Part shown: in pieces, positions 1 through 5,880 of the stretch
Layout of the letters: each line of letters opens with the position of its first letter
Position numbering within the stretch: the stretch's first letter is position 1
Source of the DNA: a virus
Virus record (IMG/VR): IMGVR_UViG_3300037071_004967
Span: 1 to 20,398 of that record
Length of the DNA stretch: 20,398 nucleotides
Direction: 5' to 3' (one strand)
Translations under genes and position numbers: made by a program
The notes under the pieces: generated by a model
Seen by the model: the letters and a program-made list of their open reading frames with translations, nothing else
Told to the model about the DNA's origin: nothing
The model's database searches: none

Positions 1-138
1 ATTTTGGATCGCGTTAGCCGCCGTCAGCGCCGCCCTGCCCAGCACGTTCAGGACGTGACCAAGCAGGGCGAGCGGGGCGATAACAACAACAAGCGCGATT
101 AACCAGAGGGTTGCGGCGACCGGCTTGAGGGTCGGCAT
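1..138 (-). CDS. Small membrane protein, 3' end outside the window
   Basis: An open frame of 46 codons starts at the ATG on 138-136 and is still open at base 1, so the gene is truncated by the window edge. The protein starts MPTLKPVAATLW and continues with one long hydrophobic stretch (about residues 9-35, rich in Leu, Val, Ala, Ile) that is typical of a transmembrane helix. The ATG lies one base after the TGA (142-140) of the upstream DUF2325-like gene, so the two are probably translationally coupled. Role unknown. A small holin-like or membrane-anchored accessory protein would fit, but nothing here proves it. Confidence 0.55.
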   Translation of the reverse strand, partial: MPTLKPVAATLWLIALVVVIAPLALLGHVLNVLGRAALTAANAIQN

Positions 139-139
139 C

Positions 140-1600
140 TCAAGTGTTGTCGATCCCTCCCAAGCCCCACGCCTCCATTTGTGTCACGACCTGATTCATG
201 CCGCCGCGAAGGTGCGTGTAATTTCCACGCTTAACACAGACGGAAATATGGTCATCCCACATATGGCTGATAAACTTCATCGAAATGGCGTAGTCGGCGG
301 CAATCGGGCGCGGTTTGGTGTCCTGTTCGTAGTGGCGCAATTCCACCTTGAGGCCGCGCTCCTCGGTACGCTTCGCGATAATATCGAACTCGTCTTTGCG
401 GCATCCAAGGATCGCCACGACCGGGAGCTTGGCGCGCTCCTGCCCGTTTACCTTGCGCTCCTGCTTGTCGAGGGTCCGCATATGTTCCTCGGATGTCTCC
501 ACGCGCTTCCGCAATCCTTCGACCTCTTCCAGAATGAGGCTGTTCATTTCTTTGAGTTCGGCGTTTTCTAGCCGGATGTCGTCGAGCATCTTGGCGAGCG
601 ATTGCGCCGCCGCGACGAACGGGTTGAGCGACACCTCGGCAAGTACAGGCGCGTTTTTAGATGGAGAAACGACCGCCGCCGCCCCAACATTACCGCTTTC
701 CGCTTGGGAGTGTACGGTTGTCGGTTGGCCGGCCGCAGGCACGGCGGGAGGGATTGGAGCCTGCGCCGTTTTGGTCGGCGGTCGTTTCAATTCGTTGGTG
801 AGCGCACCGAATGCGCCGCACTTCATGAGGATTTCGCGCGAGGTTAGAACCTTATGGCGCTCCTTTGGGAGAAGTTGGTTTTGCGCGGAGCGCACGGCAT
901 CGAGGACCATGCGCGAGCCGGCCCAATCGTCCGCCGAGGGAATTGTATTGAGGCCGTCAGCACGTAGCCGCGCCGCCGCGAGGACGACGACGTTGTTGAG
1001 TTCATCGCGCGACCATCGGATATAATGCCGGCCGCCCTCAGAGTAGGGGATGCGGCCTGAACCGGGTTTGCGAACCGGGATAATAATATGCCGTGGTTCG
1101 TGCTTTTCTGTGTGCTCCCCGTTCGCCGCTCCCCCGTTTTTCCCTTCCCCCTCTTCCCTTTCGTGCCCCCCGTTTACCTCGCTTATCCCGTTCACCGCTT
1201 CCTGTTGTCGTCCTATCCCTTCATCGACGGCGGCCTCCAAGTCCGCGCGTGTCTGAATTTTAGATACATCGGGCTCTAGTATTTTTGCTACCATGACTTT
1301 CTCCTTTTTTTTCTTTTTGTTTTTGGGTGTGTGCTTGCTTGGTGCAGGCCGTGCAGGCCGCGAGGCTATCGGTTGTCCGGTGAGCTTGGAAAGTAACTCA
1401 GGGGCTAATTCGCTGCCCCTGTGCCATAAGTAGTTGTGATCCCGAGGGCAAAACTTGCGCCTCAATTCCATAGTAACCGGATCGGGTATATCCTTGGGGT
1501 TGCTAATCGTTTTCATGCAAGGATTTTGCGGCTTATGATTTAGCGTTTTGGCAACGCGACCCCCTGTTTTTCCCGGCCCCTTGCTGTGACTGTTTTTCAT
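140..1600 (-). CDS. DUF2325-like protein with coiled coil and basic N-terminus
   Basis: The 486-residue frame has four parts. The first is a basic N-terminal part with a Lys-rich stretch near residues 93-100. An acidic/Gly linker follows. The middle block (about 165-270) contains RWSRDELNNVVVLAAARL, which looks like a small helical DNA-binding or SANT-like segment. A coiled coil spans about 330-390. The C-terminal 90 residues (VVAILGCRKDEF, then ISHMWDDH and LRGGMNQV) resemble the Rossmann-like DUF2325 family, which has no settled function. A second plausible start is the ATG at 1294, preceded at good spacing by AGGAG and an A8 run. That would give 384 residues, and the upstream 102 codons would then be a separate or optional extension. 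A promoter-like TTGACA/GATAAT pair lies 50 bases upstream of 1600. Function is inferred only as a phage nucleic-acid-associated protein. Confidence 0.75.
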   Translation of the reverse strand: MKNSHSKGPGKTGGRVAKTLNHKPQNPCMKTISNPKDIPDPVTMELRRKFCPRDHNYLWHRGSELAPELLSKLTGQPIASRPARPAPSKHTPKNKKKKKEKVMVAKILEPDVSKIQTRADLEAAVDEGIGRQQEAVNGISEVNGGHEREEGEGKNGGAANGEHTEKHEPRHIIIPVRKPGSGRIPYSEGGRHYIRWSRDELNNVVVLAAARLRADGLNTIPSADDWAGSRMVLDAVRSAQNQLLPKERHKVLTSREILMKCGAFGALTNELKRPPTKTAQAPIPPAVPAAGQPTTVHSQAESGNVGAAAVVSPSKNAPVLAEVSLNPFVAAAQSLAKMLDDIRLENAELKEMNSLILEEVEGLRKRVETSEEHMRTLDKQERKVNGQERAKLPVVAILGCRKDEFDIIAKRTEERGLKVELRHYEQDTKPRPIAADYAISMKFISHMWDDHISVCVKRGNYTHLRGGMNQVVTQMEAWGLGGIDNT

Positions 1601-1651
1601 AGGTCATTGCCAGCCGGAGGCGCATAACTAGGCGCACATCCGACACACATA

Positions 1652-1682
1652 ATTATCGACCCGTCCCCGCCCCGGTTGTCAA
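1652..1682 (-). promoter_or_regulatory. Sigma70-like promoter for the DUF2325-like gene
   Basis: On the minus strand a perfect -35 box TTGACA (1682-1677) is followed after 19 bases by GATAAT (1657-1652), five of six matches to the -10 consensus. It lies about 50 bases upstream of the ATG at 1600. The spacer is at the long end of the usual range and very G-rich. It is not tested experimentally here. Confidence 0.5.
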
Positions 1683-1924
1683 CACGGGAAAACCCCGGCG
1701 AATGCAACTTGCAATGTTGTTAAGGGTCCGGCGATCCCTCTCCCATAACGCCCGGTTATAGCTCTGAGCCCCCTGTTTTACCTGCAAAGCGCGGTGTGTT
1801 TCCCGGCTTCGCCCCAATATGCAGCTCCACCGGGAAACGGCCTCTAAATCAGGCCCGTCATGACCTCGCTTCCCACTGCCTAGCATTAGCGTATCTAATT
1901 CGTCAATATCTTTTACAGGACACT

Positions 1925-1963
1925 AAAAAAGCCGCCCCCGTTGGCACGGAAGGCGGCCCTTTT
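1925..1963 (-). terminator. Rho-independent terminator of the early minus-strand operon
   Basis: Read on the minus strand, GGCCGCC and GGGCGGC flank a loop of about 15 bases and are followed by TTTTTT. The hairpin starts about 20 bases after the stop of the ribbon-helix-helix gene (1985), the last gene of the block. The plus-strand reading also ends in a short T run, so some bidirectional action is possible. Confidence 0.75.
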
Positions 1964-1984
1964 AATCCAGTATCCAATCCAGTA

Positions 1985-2182
1985 TTACAAACAGCGGGCG
2001 CGAACGTACTCCGCGACGCTTGAGAAGCCGGCCGCCTTCGCGAGCGCGGCAAACCGCGTGTGCTCGTCATCAGTCACACGGATTTGCAGGAACTTAGCAG
2101 AGGGCACGGCCGCCCGTCGCCGGTAGGTGTTGCCGGCGTTGCCGTGTGGCTTGGGCTTTTGCGCGGGTTTAGGCTTAGTCAT
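1985..2182 (-). CDS. Ribbon-helix-helix (CopG/MobC-like) small DNA-binding protein
   Basis: The protein has 65 residues: a basic, Pro/Lys-rich N-terminus followed by a ribbon-helix-helix pattern from about residue 34 (KFLQIRVTDDEHTRF, then AAGFSSVAEYVRARCL). In this fold the short beta strand (FLQIRVT) binds the DNA groove as a dimer. Many members are small repressors or relaxosome accessory proteins. The start at 2182 is preferred because GGGGGAG lies at good spacing upstream; a start at 2209 would add nine residues without a better signal. It overlaps the upstream gene by 8 bases and is the last gene before the terminator. It is a natural candidate to bind one of the repeated sites in this window, but that is inference. 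Confidence 0.8.
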   Translation of the reverse strand: MTKPKPAQKPKPHGNAGNTYRRRAAVPSAKFLQIRVTDDEHTRFAALAKAAGFSSVAEYVRARCL

Positions 2183-2351
2183 CGACCGGCTCCCCCGTGA
2201 CCTCGGCAATGAGGTTTTTGGCGCTCGTTAGATAGGCCGCGACGCTTCGGACCCCATCAGGCCCGAGCGCGTGCGAGCGGAGCATCAGGATCGACTCAAC
2301 CGCGAACGCTAGGCCGCGCAATTCCTTCAACAGTTTTTCTTCGTTGCTCAT
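2175..2351 (-). CDS. Small unknown phage protein (58 residues)
   Basis: A 58-codon frame starts MSNEEKLLKELRGLAFAVES and ends EVTGEPVDD. It is mostly helical in composition, with no known motif recognised. The case for a real gene is positional: a strong GAGGAGG Shine-Dalgarno lies 7 bases upstream of the ATG at 2351. The ATG also overlaps the upstream stop as ATGA, and the stop overlaps the start of the ribbon-helix-helix gene by 8 bases. It fills what would otherwise be the only long gap in this part of the operon. Function unknown. Confidence 0.8.
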   Translation of the reverse strand: MSNEEKLLKELRGLAFAVESILMLRSHALGPDGVRSVAAYLTSAKNLIAEVTGEPVDD

Positions 2352-2566
2352 TTGCTGGCCTCCTCACGGTTGACCTCGCAAAACTCCTCAAACGTGCATC
2401 CGCCCTTGAGGTAGTCCGCCGCGCTCGTTGCCGTGCGCTCCGTGCCTCCCATCGTCGCGGTGTACGCTTCGCGGAGTGCGCGGTGTGAATGCCGGCGCGC
2501 TTGGGTTTTGGCGTCGGCTAGGTTGCCGTTTACGAACGTTTCAATCAGGTTTTTAACTGCGCTCAT
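2348..2566 (-). CDS. Small unknown phage protein (72 residues)
   Basis: It starts MSAVKNLIETFVNGNLADAK and ends in a segment with YLKGGCTFEEFCEV. This layout (helix, Arg/His-rich middle, then a Leu-Lys-Gly-x-x-x-Phe-x-x-x-Cys ending) recalls short proteins of mobile elements and phages whose function is unknown; I recognise the style but not a named family. The start at 2566 is chosen over 2602 because the upstream stop is at 2573-2571, only four bases away. The TGA overlaps the next ATG as ATGA. Confidence 0.7.
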   Translation of the reverse strand: MSAVKNLIETFVNGNLADAKTQARRHSHRALREAYTATMGGTERTATSAADYLKGGCTFEEFCEVNREEASK

Positions 2567-2570
2567 GGTG

Positions 2571-2975
2571 TTAGTTTTTGGCGGGTGTTTTTGTGTTGGC
2601 AATCATTTGCGCGAGGGCTTCGTTTTCCCATCGCTTAGGCCGCAAGACGCGCAGGCGTACAACGTCGTGCCCGCGCCGGATATGCGCGACGCACGCCTCT
2701 ATTTGCGCGGGTGTGCTTTCCGGCATCGGCAAAACCATAAACGAGCAACCGTCGCGGTTCGCTAGCTCAGAATGCCACGCGATCCCGGCGTGCGCGCAGT
2801 CAGGCCAAAGTTTATGGCAATGCGTGAATGCCCACTTGCGTTCGTGCTCATCGCGCACGGCAAGCGCCTCAAACCCGCGTTGAATTTGCCCCCATTGCTC
2901 AGAGGAAAAATCGCGCGGGACTTCCGCAATCGCCGCGACCCCTTCACAAAAGAAATAATAAGGCCGCGTGCTCAT
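2571..2975 (-). CDS. Unknown phage protein (134 residues)
   Basis: It starts MSTRPYYFFCEGVAAIAEV. It has an aromatic-rich N-terminus, Cys and His residues in the middle (FTHCHKLWPDCAHAG, about residues 50-65) that could bind a metal, and a helical Arg-rich C-terminus. No family is recognised. GAGGGG lies upstream of the ATG at 2975, and the ATG overlaps the upstream stop as ATGA. One copy of the repeated 11-mer lies inside the gene at 2702-2712. Confidence 0.7.
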   Translation of the reverse strand: MSTRPYYFFCEGVAAIAEVPRDFSSEQWGQIQRGFEALAVRDEHERKWAFTHCHKLWPDCAHAGIAWHSELANRDGCSFMVLPMPESTPAQIEACVAHIRRGHDVVRLRVLRPKRWENEALAQMIANTKTPAKN

Positions 2976-3253
2976 TGGTTGCCCCTCGCTTTGTTCAACG
3001 CTTCGCGCGCTTGTTTAAGCGCCTTCGCCCAAACGGCCGCCGCTTCCGACATAGGCGCGTCCGGCATGAATTGGTTTTTCGCGTTCGTGTTGTTGACGAT
3101 GAACGCGAGCGCGAAAATCAAATCGGGCAGGCCGGTTTCACGGTCAATAGTTTCCGCCTTCACCGTGGAGTGCGGCAATGGATAGGGAAGGGATTCGATG
3201 GCGCGGACGGCGCGCAAAGCGCCGCCCGATTGTTGACTATATTGAGTGCTCAT
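2972..3253 (-). CDS. Unknown phage protein (93 residues)
   Basis: It starts MSTQYSQQSGGALRAVRA. The middle has a hydrophobic segment, LPDLIFALAFIVNN (about residues 41-54), and the C-terminus is helical and Ala/Lys-rich. An in-frame ATG at 3286 would add 11 residues, but that ATG lies inside a conserved hairpin. The same hairpin occurs before two other genes with different spacing, so the extra codons look like part of an untranslated leader. No Shine-Dalgarno is present; the start follows ATCCAGAAAA. Function unknown. Confidence 0.65.
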   Translation of the reverse strand: MSTQYSQQSGGALRAVRAIESLPYPLPHSTVKAETIDRETGLPDLIFALAFIVNNTNAKNQFMPDAPMSEAAAVWAKALKQAREALNKARGNQ

Positions 3254-3348
3254 TTTTCTGGATTTTGTTTCGATGCGTGAGTGCATCGGTCAACCCTCAC
3301 GCGCTAGGCGCGAGGGTTGACGGGGAACTCACACGTTTGCGCGGGTTC
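3254..3348 (-). promoter_or_regulatory. Two-hairpin leader module, copy 1
   Basis: Reading towards the gene on the minus strand, a strong hairpin comes first. Its arms are 3312-3321 and 3289-3298 (10 base pairs), with an inner GCGC/GCGC stem. A second hairpin follows with arms CGATGC (3288-3283) and GCATCG (3276-3271) and a 6-base loop ACTCAC. The leader AAATCCAGAAAA then runs into the ATG at 3253. The 14-mer at 3334-3347 abuts the previous stop codon. The same order recurs at 4027-4113 and 5352-5433. No T run follows the first hairpin, so it does not look like a terminator. Confidence 0.6.
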
Positions 3349-3702
3349 TCAAAACGGCGCGTCCGCGTGCGCGGGCACCTCGGGAATTGCAAACCCGGTC
3401 GCGATTTCAAAAAGCCCTTGCGTGTGTTTATTGATCCACGCGACCGCCTCCCATTGCCCCTTGGAAATGCGCCGGGTAGTTATCCCGAGGGCTTTGCATA
3501 CGGCGCGCGTGCGTGCGTGCCGCTTGTAGGAGTTCCAAAACGCGACGCCGGGCACTCCCATGACGACGGCCTTAGGTTTGCCCTTGGACGTTTCTTTAAT
3601 GTCGGCGGCCTCCCATTGAATTTTTAGGTCGGATATGTCGGCGACGGTTAGCGTGCTAACGTGAGGGACGGCGGCGTTTTCGATTAGGATTTGTGTGCTC
3701 AT
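3349..3702 (-). CDS. Unknown phage protein (117 residues)
   Basis: It starts MSTQILIENAAVPHVSTLTV. The middle contains GVPGVAFWNSYKRHARTRAV, a Gly/Pro turn followed by a basic helix, and then a segment resembling a small helix-turn-helix (CKALGITTRRISKGQWEAV, about residues 69-87). The C-terminus is Pro/Ala-rich. A DNA-binding role is possible but weakly supported. The start at 3702 follows the leader AAATCCAGAAAA, the same leader as in three other genes of the block, here without the two hairpins. Confidence 0.65.
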   Translation of the reverse strand: MSTQILIENAAVPHVSTLTVADISDLKIQWEAADIKETSKGKPKAVVMGVPGVAFWNSYKRHARTRAVCKALGITTRRISKGQWEAVAWINKHTQGLFEIATGFAIPEVPAHADAPF

Positions 3703-3744
3703 TTTTCTGGATTTTTAGAGGGTTAAAATTTGCGCGGGTAGGCG

Positions 3745-4026
3745 TTACGAGCAACAGCCGCAACAAGGGGCATCCTCGCAACGGCCGCGCGAGTTCTGAA
3801 ACGTTTCCGCTCCGCTTGAAAAGCGCGCGTAAACGATGCGCGACGACGACGAACGGCGCGCGCGCGGCGCGTACGTTGACGGCCCCGCGTTCGCGACGAT
3901 GGAGCGCGCTTGCTCCGCGTTTGCGGTCGGGACATCCCAACCGTTTAACGCGCGGTTCCAACGGCCCCCGAGGGCTTTGATTTGTTCCTTAACCGGGTAG
4001 GTGTTACCTGTAATTAGTGTATGCAT
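3745..4026 (-). CDS. Small DUF5710-like protein with Cys-rich tail
   Basis: The protein has 93 residues. Residues 1-34 (ITGNTYPVKEQIKALGGRW, then NGWDVP) match the pattern of a short module found in many phage and mobile-element proteins (KxxxKxLGxRWxxxxxxWxVP, DUF5710-like), whose role is not settled. A Ser/Arg-rich linker follows. The tail is RGRCEDAPCCGCCS, with five Cys in 11 residues, which suggests a metal site or disulphide cluster. The start at 4026 is preferred; the in-frame ATG at 4071 lies in the conserved leader hairpin region. Function unknown. Confidence 0.7.
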   Translation of the reverse strand: MHTLITGNTYPVKEQIKALGGRWNRALNGWDVPTANAEQARSIVANAGPSTYAPRARRSSSSRIVYARFSSGAETFQNSRGRCEDAPCCGCCS

Positions 4027-4113
4027 TTTCTGAATTTTTCTGGATTTTTTTTGATGCGTGAGTGCATCCATTGCCCCCCGATTTCTCAGGGGGCAAAAGG
4101 GAACTCGCGCGGG
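4027..4113 (-). promoter_or_regulatory. Two-hairpin leader module, copy 2
   Basis: On the minus strand a hairpin with arms TTGCCCCC/GGGGGCAA (plus-strand positions 4071-4078 and 4089-4096) precedes a second hairpin, GATGC-ACTCAC-GCATC (4068-4053). An A-rich stretch with ATCCAGAAAAATTCAGAAA then runs into the ATG at 4026. The order and the loop sequence match copy 1, although the sequence of the first stem is completely different. Confidence 0.6.
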
Positions 4114-4317
4114 TTAAACCTTCGTTTTGAATCCCTCGTTTATCACGTAGCAGGCTTGCTCATAAACCTGCATCGCCCCGGATGCGTCGGCGGTTTCTTC
4201 GCCTAGAAAAAGGCCCTCAATCATGACCCCGGATGTTTCGCAGGTCATCAGGGCAAGGATTTGTTCAAGGCGTTGGCGCGTGATATACTGATACGTCGGA
4301 AGCGGTTTTGATTTCAT
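4114..4317 (-). CDS. Small unknown phage protein (67 residues)
   Basis: It starts MKSKPLPTYQYITRQRLEQI and has an acidic middle (GLFLGEETADASG) and a helical end. No motif is recognised. There is no Shine-Dalgarno. It lies between the two-hairpin leader copy 2 and a 35-codon frame. The codon composition resembles that of its neighbours. Confidence 0.6.
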   Translation of the reverse strand: MKSKPLPTYQYITRQRLEQILALMTCETSGVMIEGLFLGEETADASGAMQVYEQACYVINEGFKTKV

Positions 4318-4326
4318 GGGAAGGAT

Positions 4327-4434
4327 TTACTTTTGCGCGTTTGCGCGGGTTTTTTGTTTGGCTAGATAAGCGGAAAACGCTTTCGCGTGAATGCTATCGG
4401 CGCGGGTAACGCGCGTGAGTTTTGGCGCGTTCAA
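4327..4434 (-). CDS. Possible 35-residue protein with TTG start
   Basis: The TTG at 4434-4432 overlaps the TGA of the ArdC-like gene. The frame continues 35 codons to TAA at 4329-4327, with a plausible soluble basic sequence (PKLTRVTRADSIHAKAFSAY, then LAKQKTRANAQK). It fills most of an otherwise empty 113-base gap. GGGGAGG lies about 14 bases upstream of the TTG, farther than usual. The alternative is that the gap is untranslated; it carries one copy of the repeated 14-mer (4338-4351). Function unknown. Confidence 0.35.
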   Translation of the reverse strand: MNAPKLTRVTRADSIHAKAFSAYLAKQKTRANAQK

Positions 4435-5351
4435 GCGGCCTTTTCCTCCCCTTGCTCCTCACTCGCATACTTAATGCCCAAAACGTTCTCAAACGCGCGT
4501 TGCGCTTGCGCGGCCGCAATGACTACCAATTTCCGATCCCCTTTGATTGCCCGTATCCACGAGTCGAGATAGCTAGCCGATTGCCCTATGGTTTGCGGAC
4601 TGATGCCGACATGCGCGCAAAGGAAAGCGCTCCCCATCTCCGCGCATAACTCCTCTTTCCCGTACTTATCCGAGCCAAACTTTGCCCCATCGGTCACGCC
4701 GTCGCGGTTAAGGCGTTTTGCGTGCCCCGTTGCGTGCGTGAGTTCGTGGAAAAGTACCGCGTAATATTGTTCGGCCGTGAGAAAGTCTTTTAGGTTTGGC
4801 ATTTTCACCGCGTCAAACGTTGGCGAGTAGCAAGCGCGGTCGCCGCCGTGAGAAAGCGCGGGTTTGTCCGGCATCGCCGGGTAAATCTTTTCCGCGTCCG
4901 CGATGCGTTCGTGCTCCGCTTTAACGGGCAACGCCGGGATGCTCCATTTGATCCCATCGACTTGTTCAAGGTTGAAAACGGTATAGTAACGCAAAAGCGG
5001 GATGACTTTCTTTTCGCCGGTTTTTTCGTCCGTTACGGGGAGACGTTTCCAAAAGACAATGGGAGTTCCCTTTTCGCCCTTGCGAACGCTTCCGCCGAGT
5101 TCGCGCGCCTGATTGAACGTAACCCAAAACGGGCACGAACGGCCTAGCATCGAAAGCATAAAATAATTGATCCCCCGATATGCTTTCTTGCTCGCGTAGT
5201 TAGTCGGCAAAAGGCCGCCATTAGCCGGCGATTGCCAAGGCTTTTGCCAAGGCGCGACGCCTTTTTCCAACATTTCCAAAATTCTGTCCGTGATAATTTG
5301 ATAAACGTCCGCTTTCGCGACGGCCTCCCCTGTCTTTTTGTTCGTGCTCAT
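4431..5351 (-). CDS. ArdC-like antirestriction protein (ssDNA-binding plus zincin domain)
   Basis: The protein has 306 residues. The N-terminal half (about 13-135) has the pattern of the ArdC N-terminal ssDNA-binding domain, including APWQKPW, YRGINYFML, WVTFNQARELGGSVRKGEKG and YYTVFNLEQ. The C-terminal half carries HELTHATGH at 202-210 (His202, Glu203, His206, His210), the zinc-dependent protease signature. EELCAEMGSAFLC (233-245) supplies the usual downstream Glu. In conjugative plasmids ArdC protects incoming DNA from restriction enzymes and binds single-stranded DNA, so a phage copy would plausibly act in early infection. The start at 5351 is preferred over the in-frame ATG at 5396, which lies in the leader hairpin. 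The motifs are intact. Confidence 0.9.
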   Translation of the reverse strand: MSTNKKTGEAVAKADVYQIITDRILEMLEKGVAPWQKPWQSPANGGLLPTNYASKKAYRGINYFMLSMLGRSCPFWVTFNQARELGGSVRKGEKGTPIVFWKRLPVTDEKTGEKKVIPLLRYYTVFNLEQVDGIKWSIPALPVKAEHERIADAEKIYPAMPDKPALSHGGDRACYSPTFDAVKMPNLKDFLTAEQYYAVLFHELTHATGHAKRLNRDGVTDGAKFGSDKYGKEELCAEMGSAFLCAHVGISPQTIGQSASYLDSWIRAIKGDRKLVVIAAAQAQRAFENVLGIKYASEEQGEEKAA

Positions 5352-5433
5352 TTTGTATTGTTTTTCTGGATTTCTGGATTTGACGCCTGAGGGCATCGCG
5401 CGGCCTTCGCTTTCGCGAAAGCCGGACGGGCTC
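5352..5433 (-). promoter_or_regulatory. Two-hairpin leader module, copy 3
   Basis: A perfect 14-base palindrome, GCTTTCGCGAAAGC (5409-5422), precedes the hairpin GATGC-CCTCAG-GCGTC (5397-5382), followed by ATCCAGAAATCCAGAAAA and the ArdC ATG at 5351. Relative to copies 1 and 2 the second arm is GCGTC instead of GCATC, so the pairing is kept through a T-G wobble. This is weak evidence that the RNA structure matters. Confidence 0.55.
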
Positions 5434-5685
5434 TCAGAACCAGAGCGAACAATGGTTTTGATTCGGGTATTCGTGGATTTGAACGTGCCCCGAATCGCCG
5501 TGCGGCGTTTTCGCTTTCATTGCTTCGCCCTGCGCGAGTGCATCAGCCCTGTCCTTCACCGTGATTTCAGACAGGTGCAAAACGTCGTAATAAGGGCCGT
5601 TGCGTTTTGTGAGGGGCGTGTGGCCTAGGCGTGACCAAACGTGCAAAGTTGCGGCGTAAGTTGTGGCGGTTTTCGTGGAGTTCAT
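5434..5685 (-). CDS. Unknown early protein (83 residues), first gene of the operon
   Basis: It starts MNSTKTATTYAATLHVWSRL. The middle (NGPYYDVLHLSEITVKDRAD) and the C-terminus (SGHVQIHEYPNQNHCSLWF) suggest a small alpha/beta fold. No family is recognised. It is the promoter-proximal gene of the minus-strand early block, 196 bases from the divergent gene at 5881. There is no Shine-Dalgarno; the leader is A-rich. Confidence 0.65.
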   Translation of the reverse strand: MNSTKTATTYAATLHVWSRLGHTPLTKRNGPYYDVLHLSEITVKDRADALAQGEAMKAKTPHGDSGHVQIHEYPNQNHCSLWF

Positions 5686-5880
5686 TTCGTGCGTGTTTTT
5701 GTTTTGGATTTGCTAACGTGCCCCCTTCATCGGCCGCCTTTGTTTCACTGTCAATACAGTAATAATTCAAAACAACTCTTTTACAAATCCCAGTAGCGCA
5801 GCTTATTTGCTTTCTGACTGTAATAAGGAAAACTACTTGACGACATGCCCGACCCCTCCCCCCCTAGTTTAACCTGAGAT
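5686..5880. promoter_or_regulatory. Divergent control region between early block and packaging-side genes
   Basis: This AT-rich gap separates the minus-strand operon from the plus-strand gene at 5881. A weak minus-strand promoter is possible: TTGTAA (5786-5781), 16 bases, TATTAC (5764-5759). The inverted repeat ACTGT-N4-ACAGT (5747-5760) lies at its -10/+1 position, as an operator would. A near-palindromic TTCTGACTGTAATAA (5812-5826) lies between the two directions and is related to four sites downstream. On the plus strand TTGACG (5837-5842) has no -10 box at normal spacing. A regulatory role is likely from position; the exact start sites are not visible. Confidence 0.5.
5812..5826. promoter_or_regulatory. 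Near-palindromic site TTCTGACTGTAATAA
   Basis: The left arm TTCTGAC is identical to the arms of the perfect site at 6751-6765, and the right arm is degenerate. It lies 54 bases upstream of the plus-strand start at 5881, in a position suited to an operator. Confidence 0.4.

Larger units (their letters stand above)
1601..1984. other. Non-coding gap between two minus-strand gene groups
   Basis: This 384-base gap separates the DUF2325-like gene from the end of the small-gene operon. It contains the promoter-like pair at 1652-1682, a TTGACG-N12-TAATGC string on the minus strand (1906-1883), and the terminator hairpin at 1925-1963. A 77-codon minus-strand frame at 1653-1886 has no recognisable composition or initiation signal and is not called. 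Confidence 0.6.
2158..4350 (-). repeat. Dispersed 11-mer ACCCGCGCAAA, five copies on one strand
   Basis: The plus-strand form TTTGCGCGGGT is at 2158-2168, 2702-2712, 3336-3346, 3729-3739 and 4340-4350. Two copies extend to an identical 14-mer (3334-3347 and 4338-4351). Two copies are in clear coding sequence, two are intergenic and one is in a doubtful short frame. I found no exact copy elsewhere in the window. Confidence 0.75.

Noticed and set aside
348-1025. 225-codon plus-strand frame opposite the DUF2325-like gene
   Set aside because: The sequence is Ser/Arg/Ala-rich without motifs, as expected from the mirror of a GC-rich gene.
1653-1886. 77-codon minus-strand frame in the non-coding gap
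   Set aside because: No Shine-Dalgarno, no motif and unusual composition; it also covers promoter-like sequence.
3254-3286. Upstream in-frame ATG codons adding 11-15 residues to the genes at 3253, 4026 and 5351
   Set aside because: These ATGs fall in the conserved leader hairpins, in different frames and with unlike peptides, so the conservation is at the nucleic-acid level.
5749-5754. Perfect TTGACA on the minus strand before the early block
   Set aside because: No acceptable -10 box at 15-19 bases; it is part of the ACTGT/ACAGT inverted repeat instead.
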